DNA of 64,000 nt from Plotosus lineatus (Eukaryota; Chordata; Actinopteri; Siluriformes; Plotosidae). Both the position numbers and the translations under genes were made by a program. The stretch is taken from positions 182,501 to 246,500 of the forward strand of contig CM045739.1 in NCBI GenBank assembly GCA_024760905.1, written 5' to 3'. Positions 53,077 to 64,000 of the stretch are shown piece after piece. Position 1 is the stretch's first letter. Each line of letters opens with the position of its first letter. The notes under the pieces are model-generated. The model did not search any database, had not been told where the DNA came from, and was given only the letters and a program-made list of their open reading frames with translations.

Positions 53077-55200
53077 TTGGCTTTCCAGACTCCTGGCAAA
53101 GACATCAACAGCAAGTGGAGTTTCCTGAGAGATACTATCTACACAACAGCCCTCACCGCATTTGGGAAAAAAGAGCGTCGAAGTGTAGACTGGTACGAGG
53201 CTCACTGGGAGGAGATGCAGCCTGTAACAGAAGTCAAGAGGGAAGCTCTCCTAGCATACAAGCAAACCCCAGGTACATGTACAATGGCATCAAGGCAGCT
53301 ACCGGCCCAACCACAATTAAGACTGCACCCCTCAAGACCAAGACCGGGGAGGTGATCACGGACCAAGGCAAGCAGCTTCAATGCTGGGTGGAACATTACC
53401 TGGAGCTGTACACAACCAAGAATGTGGAGACCGATGCAGCATTAAATGCCCTGCCAAACTTACCTGTCACGGAGGATCTGGCTTACCTGCCTTCAGTGGA
53501 CAAACTGGGCAAAGCCATTGATTGTCTGGCCTGTAGAAAAGCCCCTGGAAAGGATGGCATCCCCCCTGAAGTCTTGAAGAGTGGCAAGAGCCACCATGAG
53601 CTGCTGTGCTTATGCTGGAAGGAAGGGTTCATCCCCCAGGACATGCGCGATGCAAACATTGTAACCATCTACAAAAACAAGGGCGACCGCAGTGACCGTA
53701 ACAGCTACCGTGGCATCTCCCTCCTTAGCATCATAGGGAAAGTCTTTGCTCGTGTTGTCCTTACTCGCCTTCAGATTCTTGCTTCCCGGGTGTACCCTGA
53801 ATCGCAGTGTGGTTTCAGGGCAGGCCAATCCACAGTCGATATGATCTTCTCACTTCGTCAACTGCAAGAAGACCCTGTACATTGCTTTCATTGACCTGAC
53901 TAAAGCATTCGACCTGGTCAGCAGAAGTGGACTCTTCAGCCTCCTGCAGAAGATTGGATGTCCTCAAAGGTTACTCCAAATCGTGACCTTTCACGAGGAC
54001 ATGCACAGCACAGTCTGCTTCAATGGTGGGACTTCTGAAGCCTTCCCAGTGAGCAGTGGTGTGAAGCAAGGCTGCGTCCTAGTGCCGACACTCTTTGGGA
54101 TATTCTTCTCGATGCTTCTTCAGTATGCCTTCTCTGACAGTGAGGATGGGATCCATATCCACACCAGATCAGATGGAAAATTGTTTAACATAGCTCGACT
54201 GCGCGCTAAGACGAAGGTGAGGCAGGTCCTCATCCGCGAGATGCTGTTCGCGGATAACGCTGCACTGACGTCCCACACTGAGGCTGGTCTTCAAGAGCTA
54301 GTCAATCGCCTGTCCCATGCCTGTAATGAATTCGGACTGACCATCAGCCTGAAGAAGACAAACATCCTGGCCCAGGGCACAAACACAGTCCCAAACATCA
54401 ACATAGATAACACGCAGATTGAGGTCGTGGACTCCTTCACCTACCTGGGATCCACTATCACCAACACTCTCTCTCTTGACACAGAGATCTCATGCAGAAT
54501 CGGGAAAGCTGCCGCAGTGATGTCCAAACTGAACAAGCGTGTATGGAGTAACACCCAGCTAATGGAGAACACCAAGTTACGTTTCTACCAGGCCTGTGTA
54601 CTCAGCACACTCCTTTATGGCAGTGAGGCCTGGTCCACGTACGCTGGTCAGGAAAGGCGGCTCAACAGCTTCCACCTCCGCTGTCTCAGGCGTCTGCTTC
54701 ATATAAAATGGCAAGACAAAGTAACCAACATCGAGGTACTACAGCATGCTGGCATGCCAAGTCTGCTCGCACTGCTGAGCCAGAGACGACTTAGGTGGTT
54801 GGGTCACGTACGGCGAATGGACGAGGGGCGCATCCCTAAAGGCATGTTGTATGGAGAGCTGAGTAAGGGCTCCCACCGCACAGGAAGACCACAGCTTCGG
54901 TACAAGGACGTGTGCAAGCGGGACATGAAATTATCTGGCATCAACATCAACACCTGGGAAGGCACTGCTGAAACACGCCAGCTCTGGAAAACCACTGTCA
55001 ACGAGGGGGTCAACAAAGCTGAAACGAACAGAATAAACAAGCTAGCTGAGAAAAGAGCAAAGAGGAAAGAATGGGCAGCCCCCATGGCACCTCAAAGCCC
55101 TTTTGTATGCAGGAATTGTTTAAGAAACTGTCGCTCTAGGGTGGGCCTTTACAGTCACTCCCGCAAATGCCATCTCTCGAGACATACGGCTGCGGACGAC
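53077..55200 (+). pseudogene. LINE reverse transcriptase and C-terminal zinc motif (plus)
   Basis: Frame 53115-53894: KAPGKDGIPPEVLKSG, ANIVTIYKNKGDRSDRNSYRG and CGFRAGQSTVDMIF. A one-step frameshift at about 53890 leads to IDLTKAFDLV. The long frame 53983-55200 has GVKQGCVLVPTLF and the catalytic box LFADNAALTSH, in which the second catalytic Asp is Asn. It then carries QRRLRWLGHVRRM and a C-terminal FVCRNCLRNCRSRVGLYSH.RKCH zinc-finger-like motif. Only a few lesions over 2 kb, but the active-site change is lethal for RT. Translation past 55200 is RTE tail read through. Confidence 0.85.
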
Positions 55201-55225
55201 GATATATATATTTATATATATATCT

Positions 55226-56785
55226 TCTTCTTTTACTTTCGGCTGCTCCCATCAGGGGTCGCCACAGCAAATCATCCGCCTCCATCTCACCCTGTCCTCT
55301 GAATCTTCTTTTCTGTCTCCAACGACCTTCATGTCTTCCTTCGCCACATCCATAAATCTCTTCTTTGGTCTTCCTCGAGACCTTCTGCCTGGTAGTTCCA
55401 ACCTCAGCATCCTACTGCCAATATAATCACTATCCCTCCTCTGTACATGTCCAATCTATCTCAATCTAGCCTCTCTGACTTTGTCTCCAAAACATCTTAC
55501 ATGGGGTGTCCCTCTGATATACTCATTTCTGATCCTATCCATTCTCGTTACTCCCAGAGAGAACCTCAACATTTTCATCTCCACTACCTCCAGCTCTGCC
55601 TCCTGCCTTTTCCTCAGCGCCACTGTTTCTAAACCATACAACATCACTGGCCTCACCACCGTCTTGTACACTTTTCCTTTCATTCTTGCTGACGTGCTTA
55701 TCGCACATCACACCGGACACTTTTCTCCAACCATTCCAGCCTGCCTGCACACGCTTCTTCACCTCTTTTCCACACTCTCCATTGCTCTGGATTGTTGAGC
55801 GTAAGTACTTAAAATCCTCCACCTTCATTATCTCTGCTCCCTGTAACATCACCGTTCCTCCTGGGTCCTTCTCATTCACACACATGTATTCTGATTTTCT
55901 AAGGCTAACCTTCATTCCTCTCCTTTCCAGGGCATACCTCCACCTCTCTAGATTCTCCTGCACTTGTTCTCTGCTTTCACTACAGATCACAATGTCATCT
56001 GCAAACATCATAGTCCATGGAGATTCTTGTCTCACCTCGTCTGTCAGCCTGTCCATCACCATAGCAAACAAGAAGGGGCTCAGAGCTGACCCTTGATGCA
56101 GTCCCACCTCCACCTTGAATTCGTCGGTCACACCGACAGCACACCTCACCACTGTCTTACATCTTTCATACATGTCCTGCACCACTCTAACATACTTCTC
56201 TGCCACTCCAGACTTCCTCATGCAATACCATAGTTCCTCTCTCTCGGCACCCTGTCATATGCTTTTTCCAGATCCACAAAGGCACAATGCAGTTCCCTCT
56301 GACCTTCTCTGTACTTCTCTATTAACATCCTCAAAGCAAACATTGCATCTGTGGTGCTCTTTCTTGGCATGAAACCAAACTGTTGTTCACAAATGCTGAC
56401 CTCTGCCCTTAGTCTAGCTTCCACTATTCTTTCCCATAACTCATTGTGTGGCTCATCAACTTTATCCCTCTGTAATTGCCACAACTCTGCACGTCTCCCT
56501 TGTTCTTAAAAATGGGCACCAGCACACTTCTCCTCCACTCCTCCGGCATCTGCTCACTCTCTAGGACCTTGTTGAGTGTTCTTGTTCAGAAAATCTACTG
56601 CTACCTCTCCTAGACACTTCCATACCTCCACAGGTATATCATCAGGGCCAATTGCCTTTCCATTCTTCATCCTCTTCAATGCCCTTCTCACTTCACCCTT
56701 ACTGATCTTTCCTACATCCTGCTCCTCAATGGTCACCTCTTCTACTCTTTTTTTCTCTCTCATTTTCCTCATTCATCAGCTCTTC
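55226..56785 (-). pseudogene. RTE LINE copy, RT half
   Basis: Tail cttcttctt at 55226, C-terminal frame 55683-55456. RT frame 56221-55535 has VGLHQGSALSPFLFAMVMD and intact MMFADDIVICSE, and keeps the in-frame EYMCVNEKDPGG. Earlier RT frames are 56484-56218 (FGFMPRKSTTDAMF) and 56772-56554 (NGKAIGPDDIPVEVWK). Frameshifts near 56220 and 56480. 5'-truncated at about 56785. Confidence 0.88.
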
Positions 56786-57005
56786 GGAGGTCCAAACTCA
56801 ACTTTAACTTGATTCCTTGAGGGATCGGAATTCCAGGTGAGCTCACATGCGCCACATTTATTAAACATTTACTGAATTAAACAACTTTAAAAACTAAACT
56901 AAAAACTAAAGAGTTAAGCTTCCTTCTGTCTTTAGCTCTCTCTCTCTCACTCTCTCACACACACACACACATGCACGCACACACACACTCTCTCTCTCTC
57001 TCTAT

Positions 57006-57057
<52 letters not shown>

Positions 57058-57060
57058 GAC
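56786..57060. other. Unassigned sequence and CT/CA tracts
   Basis: 56786-56935 has no recognisable motif. From 56936 to 57055 CT and CA dinucleotide tracts dominate. Confidence 0.7.
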
Positions 57061-57065
57061 GGGAT

Positions 57066-57686
57066 GTTTTATAAGATAAGATAAGATAAGATACAGCTTT
57101 ATTAATCTCACAATGGAGAAATTCACTGTTACAGGCTCTTGAGGTACTATCAGTAGGGGGTGCAAAAATAGATACAAGTACGAACATACACACATACATA
57201 TATATTATATAAGTAAATAAATAAATAGATACATAAATAGTATAAATTACTAAACAATAAAAGAAAAGAATGGAGCAACTTTATAGATTGGCCTATATTA
57301 AAGTGTAATGTATCTGAGTGCAGAGTAGATGGGTTGATATGGTTCACAGTCAGTGGGGTAGATGTGGTTGATTAAAGTACACGGGGGTTTTTATTGCACA
57401 TAACCGGTATTTTCACAGACAGTTACAAAGTGGCGTTGTACAGTCTGATAGCGGTGGGAATGAACGACCTGCGGTAGCGCTCCTTCCTGCACTGAGGATG
57501 CCTCAGTCGTACACTGAAGGAGCTGCTTAGCTCCTCGACAGTCTGGTGCAGTGGGTGAGAGCTGTTGGACAGGATGGATGTGAGCTTTGCTACCATCCTC
57601 CTCTCACTCACCTCCTCCACAGAGTCCAGTGGGCAGCCGAGGACAGAGCTGGCCCTCCTGACCAGCTTGTTCAGTCTCTTTCTCTT
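57066..57686 (-). pseudogene. Rex1-like LINE 3' end
   Basis: Tail (plus strand ataagataagataagata) at 57066, 3' UTR, and the C-terminal frame 57620-57423 (SNSSHPLHQTVEELSSSFS, SFIPTAIRLYNATL). Truncated at about 57686. It supplies the uninterrupted version of the 3' UTR that Rex3 split at 11115. Confidence 0.88.
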
Positions 57687-57744
57687 TTATTTATAGCGGA
57701 ATTACAGTACCTGTTTGAAAGATCAGAAGTCCTCACTGTATTAC

Positions 57745-57995
57745 CACTTTAAGGTCTCCTTCTGGTTCTGTATCATCACTCCTAGCCAATGGGAGACCAG
57801 CGGGGCGGGAAATTGAGAGACAGCCAAAGAGACACTATTTTGCGCATCGTGTATAATTTTTATTGGCAGGTTTGAATGGGCTTTTCTTAAGAGGAGGTTG
57901 TTTTCATATCTCGGGGATGAAAACTTAGGAAAATGTTTTTCGTAACCCGGGATTTTCGTACCCGGGTACTTTTCATAAGTCGGGGGCCGACAGTA
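57745..57995. mobile_element. Tigger-like right end
   Basis: Homologous to 49060-49284; ends cataagtcgggggccgacagt. Left part absent. Confidence 0.75.
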
Positions 57996-58267
57996 TATGT
58001 ATATATCTTCTTTTCGGCTTTTCCCTTCCGGGGTCGCCACAGCGAATCATCTGCCTCCATCTCACCCTATCCTTTGCATCTTCTTCTCTTACTCAAACTA
58101 CCTTCATGTCCTCCTTCACCACATTCATGAATCGTACAATATTCCTCGAGGCCTTCTGCCTGGTAGTTCCAACCTCAGCATCCGACTGCCAATATACTCA
58201 CTATCCCTCCTCTGTACATGTTCAAACCATCTCAATCTAGCCTCTTTGATTTCAAATCAAAGAACCA

Positions 58268-58604
58268 AATGAAACCAATTATGGTGAAGTTTAGTTCTTA
58301 TAGGGATAAGGTAAGAGTAATGGAGGCATCGAGAGCTACACTGAAGGATATGGAACAACAAGTGGTCAATGACTTTACATGACGAGTTCGGCAGGACAGA
58401 AGTGGACTGATACCGCATTTGATCGAGGCCAGGAAAAACGGAAAGGATGCATACTTATCCTATGACAAGTTAGTGATCGAGGATAAAGTGTTCACTCTTA
58501 AGGACGACCAGCTTGCAGAGATTGGAAGAAACCGGAAATATAACCATCGTGATCTGCGGTTTTCTCCCAGACCGGAGACAAGTGACAATGTTAGTATTAG
58601 ATAG
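58268..58604 (+). pseudogene. AT-rich LINE, ORF1-like C-terminus
   Basis: Text KFSSYRDKVRVMEASRATLK and, in 58419-58604, IEARKNGKDAYLSYDKLVIE resembles the C-terminal part of L1/Tx1-type ORF1 proteins (RNA-binding). One stop near 58379. The upstream part is missing, so the copy is 5'-truncated. Confidence 0.55.
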
Positions 58605-58684
58605 GGGCGTGGCAGTGACCCACAAGCTGCTGAGCATATACAGAGGATATTAACAGATTTAACATTGTATAAGGATATGTACAT

Positions 58685-59564
58685 GTGTGCAGCTGGAACA
58701 TTCATGGTATCCATTCACTTCGCAGAGATTTTGATTTTCTTCAATATTTACTTTCTTTTGATATAGTAGGGTTAATCGAAACTATGCATAGTGACGATTT
58801 GTTTGTACCGGATCGTTTTCCTGGAGGTGTTGCGGTATATATTCATAATTCCCTGTCTAAAATGTTTAAAAGGCTTTATGAAAACTGGGATAATTCTGTA
58901 TTTTTTATTGTTAGACCAACAGGAGTTAATCCATTCATAATGGGATTTGTTTACATTCTACCTGAGAATTTACCAATGTATGTATCCGAAAACAATGGAT
59001 TGGACAGTTTAGATCAATATTTATCAACTCTCAAACATGAATATGGTGATGATACCGAATTCATGCTATTCTGTGATTTTAATGCTCATACCGGAACTAA
59101 TGATGATTTTATCATTGATGATGAGGAGGATGTTGATATTCTGCCCCTGGGTGACCTGTATGAAATTGACACGTTTCGTGCTCCTCGTGCAACTCAAGAT
59201 ACAGTTACGAATCGTTTTGGATTGGAACTATTAGACTTGTGTCGCATCTGGGGTATTCACATTGTAAATGGACGCAAGTCAGGAGACCCCAAAGGCGCTT
59301 TCACATGCTAAGATTTCACATGCATATTTTCACATAACTAATAGTGGAATGAGCCTAGTCGATTATGTGTTTGCCTCTTCAAGCTTATTTGAAAAAATTA
59401 GTGACCTTGTTGTAATATCAAGGACAGAATCAGATCACCTTCCAGTGACATGTCAATTTGATTTATCTTTTGTGTATTATGACACTGTAAACTTTTCACA
59501 GACAGATGTAAAAACTGTGATTAGATACAGATGGCGAGAAGGTGGAGAGCATTCATATTTATAA
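58685..59564 (+). pseudogene. AT-rich LINE endonuclease
   Basis: CSWNIHGIHSLRRDFDFLQ at the start, then IVGLIETMHSDD (ET for the catalytic Glu), GGVAVYIHNSLSK, LFCDFNAHTGTND (Gly to Cys before DFNA) and RFGLELLDLCRIWGIHIVNG. A frameshift at about 59300 leads to the second frame with SLVDYVFASSSLF and RTESDHLPVTC (SDH intact). Confidence 0.8.
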
Positions 59565-59778
59565 CACTTGGAGTCCCCTACAGTGTGTGAACTGTTGGAT
59601 GATTTTTTTAAATGTTGTCAATATTGATGTAAACTCAGCTGTAGATAAGTTAACGAACATCTTTTATTTGGCTGGTCAACAGTTTAGAGTTGTATCATCT
59701 ATGAGAAGCAGATTTTGTAAATAACCTGTTTGGTTTGATAAAGATTATGTAGCTTTAAAGCATAAAAAATATGCCTTT

Positions 59779-61623
59779 TTGAATCTATTCCGGAGATATA
59801 AATGTGATGTTAATTTAAAGAATTTCTTGAATTGTAGAAAGGAATTTCGAGTTCTCTGTAGCAGTAAGAAACATTTGCATAAGGATAGTTTAGTAAATGA
59901 TATAAATTTGGCTATTGTTGAAAAAGATTGCAAAAAGTTTTGGCAGATGTTGAAATCTTTGTTGCTAGTTAAGGGGAAAGAGTCTCCAGTAACTATTGAT
60001 ACATGGTTTGATTATTTTAAGACTCTTTTGAACCCCATTTATTCTGAGCATTTTTGTCCTTTAGATGAAGTAGTTGGAAATTTTATGAAAAACCATGATA
60101 GTGAAAGTTGTGATATTTGTAATAATTCCTTTTTATTGTCTGAACCTATTTCTCAAATAGAGATAAGGAAAGCAGTGAATTCACTTCAGAATGGTAAATC
60201 AGGTGGTGTGGATGGTATTCCCTACAGTTTTAGTTCCTTTTTTTGAGATTCTGTTTAACTCGGTTTTGGACAGTGGTGTTTTTCCTGACAGTTGTAATAT
60301 TGGAATGGTGGCTACTTTATTTAAGAAGGGTGATGTTATGGATCCCAATAATTATCGTGGTATATCTTTATTAAATGTTTTAGGTAAAGTCTTTACTTCT
60401 ATAATTGAGGATAGTATCAGGAAATGGGTAGAATTAAATGAAATTATTTATGAATCACAAGCATGCTTTCGGTGTAATTATTCGACTATTGATAATATAT
60501 TTACTCTCCAGTCATTATGTGAAAAATATTTAAGAAAACCAAGGCATCGTTTTTATATAGCTTTCATCGACTTTCGTAAGGCTTTCGATTTAGTTAATCG
60601 CCAAAAACGTTTGTATGTTCTTCATCAAAAGGGTATATGTGGTAAATTATTTAATGTTCTTTGTGATATGTATGCAAACGTTAAGACATGTGTGAAGGCA
60701 AGAGAACGGTTCTTGAGTGACTTCACCACTTCTGCCGGTGTTTGTCAGGGCTGTATATTAAGCCCAGTTCTCTTCATCATTTTTATTAATGAAATTGTAT
60801 ATGAATTTAATCAAAGTGATCTTAGAGGAATATTTGTTCAAGAGAATATTAAGGAAATACTATTACTTTTATTTGCAGATGATCTTGTTTTGGTTGATGA
60901 CACAGTGATAGGCTTACAAAAAAAAAAACCTAGATTTTCTTGAAAGGTATGTATTAAATGGGGTTTTGATGTAAATCTTGACAAGTCTAATGTTGTCATT
61001 TTTAGAAATGAGGGTCCATTAAAATGGGAGGAGTGTTGGTCTTATGCCGGTAGGGAACTCATGTGCGTTTCGTATTATAAGTATTTAGGATTTACATTTT
61101 CTTTAAGATTAATTTGGTCGAGAGTGTGGTGTGTGATACTATTTATATCCATGCAAGAAAGGCAGTTGTTCCAGTAGATAGATTAATTAATTCTTTTCAT
61201 TCAATGCCATTTCAAACTATTGCTAAAATTTTTGATTATAAGATTTCTCCAATATTATTGTATGGTGCAGAAATTTGGGGTTGTAGTTTCAGGGAACCAA
61301 TTGAAAAAGTCCAATCTGATTTCTTCAAAAGGTGTCTTGGGGTTTCTAAACATACGTCTAGTAATATTATCCTTGGTGATACAGGGAGGAGTTATATGTG
61401 TTTTAGATATTACAGTCGTTGTATTAGTTACGAGTGTAGACTTATTCATATGGATAGTTCGCGTTACCCAAGGGCTTGTTACGAAATGTTGAAGCGTTTT
61501 GATGAGCAAAATACAATTTGTTGGGTTTCTCGTATTCGTGTATTATTGTTTGAAACTGGGTTTGCACATGTGTGGATTGATCAAGATTGTGGTAGGACAA
61601 ACTTATTTATGGAAGTATTTTGA
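59779..61623 (+). pseudogene. AT-rich LINE reverse transcriptase
   Basis: Frame 59779-60246: linker and RT entry, NSLQNGKSGGVDGIPYSF. Frame 60191-60943: VATLFKKGDVMDPNNYRGIS, YIAFIDFRKAFDLV, TSAGVCQGCILSPVLFIIF and the intact catalytic LLFADDLVLVDD. An A run at about 60920 causes a frameshift. The C-terminal frame 61114-61623 has SPILLYGAEIWG and SRYPRACYEMLKRFDEQ. About four lesions in total. Confidence 0.85.
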
Positions 61624-62148
61624 CAAAGATGTAAGGATATTCAATTTCAAAATTGGCACTCTAAAATTTTCAAATCATCTTTTCGAAAATATTATAGTGG
61701 TTTTAAATCCAATTTAGGTGTAGAGAAGTATGTAGTGGAATTGTTTTCAGAAAAGGATTTACTAAGATTATATTGTAAATTCCGTTGTGCTTCACACAAG
61801 TTGAAAATTCAGTTATCTCGATTTAAATGTTATGAAAATCCCAATGTGCTGTGCACAAAGTGTAGTTTAGAATGTAAGATGAGTATAATTTCTTACTTGT
61901 CTGTCTTATTTTAAGGCCAGCAGACAGCAGTTTTCACCAGAATATTATTATAATGAACCTTCCGTTTCTAAAATGAATCAGTTATTGTTATCTACAAATG
62001 TAAAACTTATCAGATCTGTATCATTATACTTGAAAAGAAATCTGCTAATATGATATGAAAAATTGTATTAAAAGCGCACTGTATGTATTTTGTGTATTAG
62101 AAATTTGGGTCATGAGGACGCAAATGCAAATAAACTTGAAACTTGAAA
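61624..62148 (+). other. AT-rich LINE 3' part
   Basis: Decayed end of the ORF (CTKCSLEC near 61855 may be a Cys motif), then 3' UTR with aataaac before the tail. Confidence 0.55.
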
Positions 62149-62914
62149 CAATCTAGCCTCTCTGACTTTGTCTCCAGAACGTCTTACATGTGCTGTCCCT
62201 CTGATGTACTCATTCCTGATCCTATCCATCCTCATTACACCTCAACATTTTCATCTCTGCTACCTCCAGCTCTGCCTCCTGTCTTTTCCACAGGGCCACT
62301 GTTTCCAAATCATACAACATCGCTGGCCTCAACACCGTCTTGTACACTGTTCCACTCTAACATACTTTTCTGCCACTCCAGACTTCCCCATGCAATATCA
62401 CAGTTCCTCTCTCGGCACCCTGTCATATGCTTTCTCCAGATCCACAAAGGCGCAAAGCAGCTCCTTCTGACCTTGTCTGTACTTCTCTATTAACATCTTC
62501 AAGGCAAACACTGCATCTGTGGTGCTGTTTCTTGGCATGAAACCAAACTGTTGTTCACAAATGTGGACCTCTGCCCTTAATCTAGCTTCCACTATTCTTT
62601 CCCTTAACTTCATCGTATGGCTCATCAACTTTATCCCTCTATAGTTGCCACAACTCTGCACGTCTCCCTTGTTCTTAAAAATGGGCACCATCACACTTCT
62701 CCTCCATTCTTCTGGCATCCTCTCACTCTCTAAGACCTTGTTGAATGTTCTTGTCAGGAAATCTACTGATACCTCTCCGAGACACTTCCATACCTACACC
62801 GGTATGTCACCAGGACCAACTGCCTTTGTACTCTTCATCCTCTTCAATGCCTTCCTCACTTCACCCTTACTAATCTTTGCTACTTCCTGGTCCTCAACAG
62901 TCACCTCTTCTACT

Positions 62915-62917
<3 letters not shown>

Positions 62918-62970
<53 letters not shown>
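62918..62970. repeat. (TC)n(CA)n tract inside RTE
   Basis: Grew at a place where the family has ctctctcattttcc; it interrupts the linker frame. Confidence 0.92.
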
Positions 62971-62971
<1 letters not shown>

Positions 62972-64000
62972 TTTTCCTCATTCATCAGCTTTTCAAAGCA
63001 TCTTCCCAGCACACTTCTGTCACCAGTCAATACATTTCCCTCTCTGTCCTTAATCACTCCAACTCGCTGCAGGTCCTTCCCATCTCTATTTCTCTGCTGT
63101 GCCAACCTGTATGAATCATTTTCTCCCTCCTTACTGTCCAACCTAGCATGCAAGTCATCGTACACCCTCTGTTTGGCTTTTGACACCACGACTTTGGCCT
63201 TACGCTGTGTCTCCCTGTACTCCTGTTTACTCTCTTCAGTCCTCTCTATGTCCCACTTCTTCTTAGCTAACCTCTTCCTTTGTACACACTCCTGCACTTC
63301 CTCATTCCACCACCAAGTCTCCTTATCGACTCTCCTTCCAGGTGACACACCAAGTATTCTCCTACCTGTCTCCCTGATCACATTAGCTGTAGTTGTTCAG
63401 TCATCTGGAAGCACTTCCTGACCACCTAAAGCCTGTTTCAACTCCTTCATGAGAACAACACGACACTCTTCCTTTTTCAGCTTCCACCACTTTGTCTTCT
63501 GCTCTGCTGTTGCCTTCGTCACCTTCCTCGCTATCAGCGTCATCCTGCACACCACCATCCTATGCTGTCTGGCAACACTCTCACCCACTACTACTTTGCA
63601 GTCACTGCCTTCCTTCAAATTATATCGCTTGCACAAGATGTAGTCTACTTGTGTGCTCCTACCTCCACTTTTATTAGTCACTCTATGCTACTGTCTCTTC
63701 TGGAAGAAAGTATTTACCGCAGCCATTTCCATCATTTTTGCAAAATCTACCAACATCTGTCCTTCTGTGTTCCTGTCTTGGATACCAAACCTGCCCATCA
63801 CTTCCTCGTAACCTCAGTTTCCTGCACCAACATGTCCATTGAAGTCTGCCCCAACTCTTGACTGACCACTCTTTCACCTCTGGGGGTACTCTGCATCACT
63901 TCATCTAACTCACTCCAGAATCTCTCCTCTTCTAGCTCACATCCTGCCTGTGGGGTATAAGCACTAACAACATTAAACATCACACCTTCAATTTCTAACT

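Larger units (their letters stand above)
51660..55200 (+). mobile_element. CFDP2/I-group-like LINE, near full length
   Basis: 5' UTR 51660-52190 (GC-rich), endonuclease from 52197, RT, and a C-terminal Cys/His domain ending at about 55190. The 3' end abuts an RTE copy through a short TA stretch. Clade placement is tentative. Confidence 0.8.
58246..62148 (+). mobile_element. AT-rich LINE, 3.9 kb
   Basis: Flanked by the 13-bp duplication caatctagcctct at 58233-58245 and 62149-62161. It ends in an (ACTTGAA)n tail (aaacttgaaacttgaaa). Much more AT-rich than neighbouring LINEs in its coding part. Clade not assigned. Confidence 0.88.
58007..64000 (-). mobile_element. RTE LINE copy split by an AT-rich LINE
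   Basis: The 3' end is at 58007 (cttcttttcggcttttccc). The first part runs to 58245 and the copy resumes at 62162 and continues past the window edge. Coding in the second part: frame 62718-62398 (MPEEWRRSVMVPIFKNKGD, FVDLEKAYDRVP), frame 63381-62794 (NEEVQECVQRKRLAKKKW linker) and frames 63681-63397 and 63983-63683 (endonuclease). RT lacks about 1 kb near 62350, including FADD. A CT/CA tract expanded at 62918-62970. Confidence 0.88.

Noticed and set aside
55201..55302. C-terminal extension of the plus LINE frame
   Set aside because: It reads through a TA stretch into the RTE tail on the other strand.
47700..64000. Upstream kinase exon with the glycine-rich loop
   Set aside because: I looked for GEGSYATV-type text on the minus strand and did not find it; it probably lies beyond the window.

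Overview
The window looks like teleost (ray-finned fish) nuclear DNA. It holds four exons of one host gene inside introns filled with transposable elements. The element mix is typical of fish: RTE-type and Rex-type LINEs, an L2/CR1-like LINE, Tc1-like, pogo/Tigger-like and hAT DNA transposons, a degraded Ty3/gypsy element, a tRNA-derived SINE and very many CA/GT, TA and GA dinucleotide tracts. Nothing bacterial is present: no operons, CRISPR arrays or rRNA.

Host gene. On the minus strand lie four exons, in transcript order 47616-47537, 41540-41446, 32283-32221 and 1273-1150. All have canonical AG/GT borders and compatible phases. Joined, they give an uninterrupted run of a PFTAIRE-type cyclin-dependent kinase, from just before the ATP-binding lysine, through PFTAIRE and HRDLKPQN, to DFG. 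The wording fits CDK14 better than CDK15. The 5' and 3' parts of the gene lie outside the window. Three of the four exons are closely bracketed by mutually complementary dinucleotide tracts; around the 63-nt exon this is a perfect 25-nt inverted repeat that shares an off-pattern base. This is the most unusual host feature.

Layout. 1-976: dead Tc1. 1425-2340: Rex3-like LINE with an inverted 5' part. 2374-5791: hAT relic with an RTE copy inside. 5870-10160: pogo-like scrap and a minus-strand Ty3/gypsy element. 10160-10910: Tigger N-terminus fragment and a foldback element. 10941-17385: Rex1-like LINE split by a nearly complete Rex3-like LINE. 17400-23130: SINEs, foldback, pogo repeats, a second Rex3 and an L2-like LINE inside a SINE. 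22809-26545: a Tigger-like element carrying an RTE copy and a palindromic MITE. 26606-28867: two Tc1 copies with the same internal deletion. 28868-31846: pogo, RTE and Rex3 pieces. 32498-39975: one RTE copy split by an unclassified TIR transposon, itself carrying two RTE insertions. 39976-47340: hAT remnants, SINEs and a minus-strand LINE. 47800-51640: SINE, pogo/Tigger elements and foldbacks. 51660-55200: nearly full-length LINE. 55226-58005: RTE, Rex1-like and Tigger pieces. 58007-64000: an RTE copy split by a 3.9-kb AT-rich LINE.

The elements do not act together as a pathway. The information lies in their order: several insertions are closed by exact target-site duplications, giving a relative chronology. 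The SINE resembles a tRNA head joined to both ends of the local RTE, so the RTE enzyme is the likely mobiliser of the SINE. Almost every coding copy is broken. The two most open reading frames are the L2-like reverse transcriptase (21498-22470) and the RTE reverse transcriptase (37195-37989).
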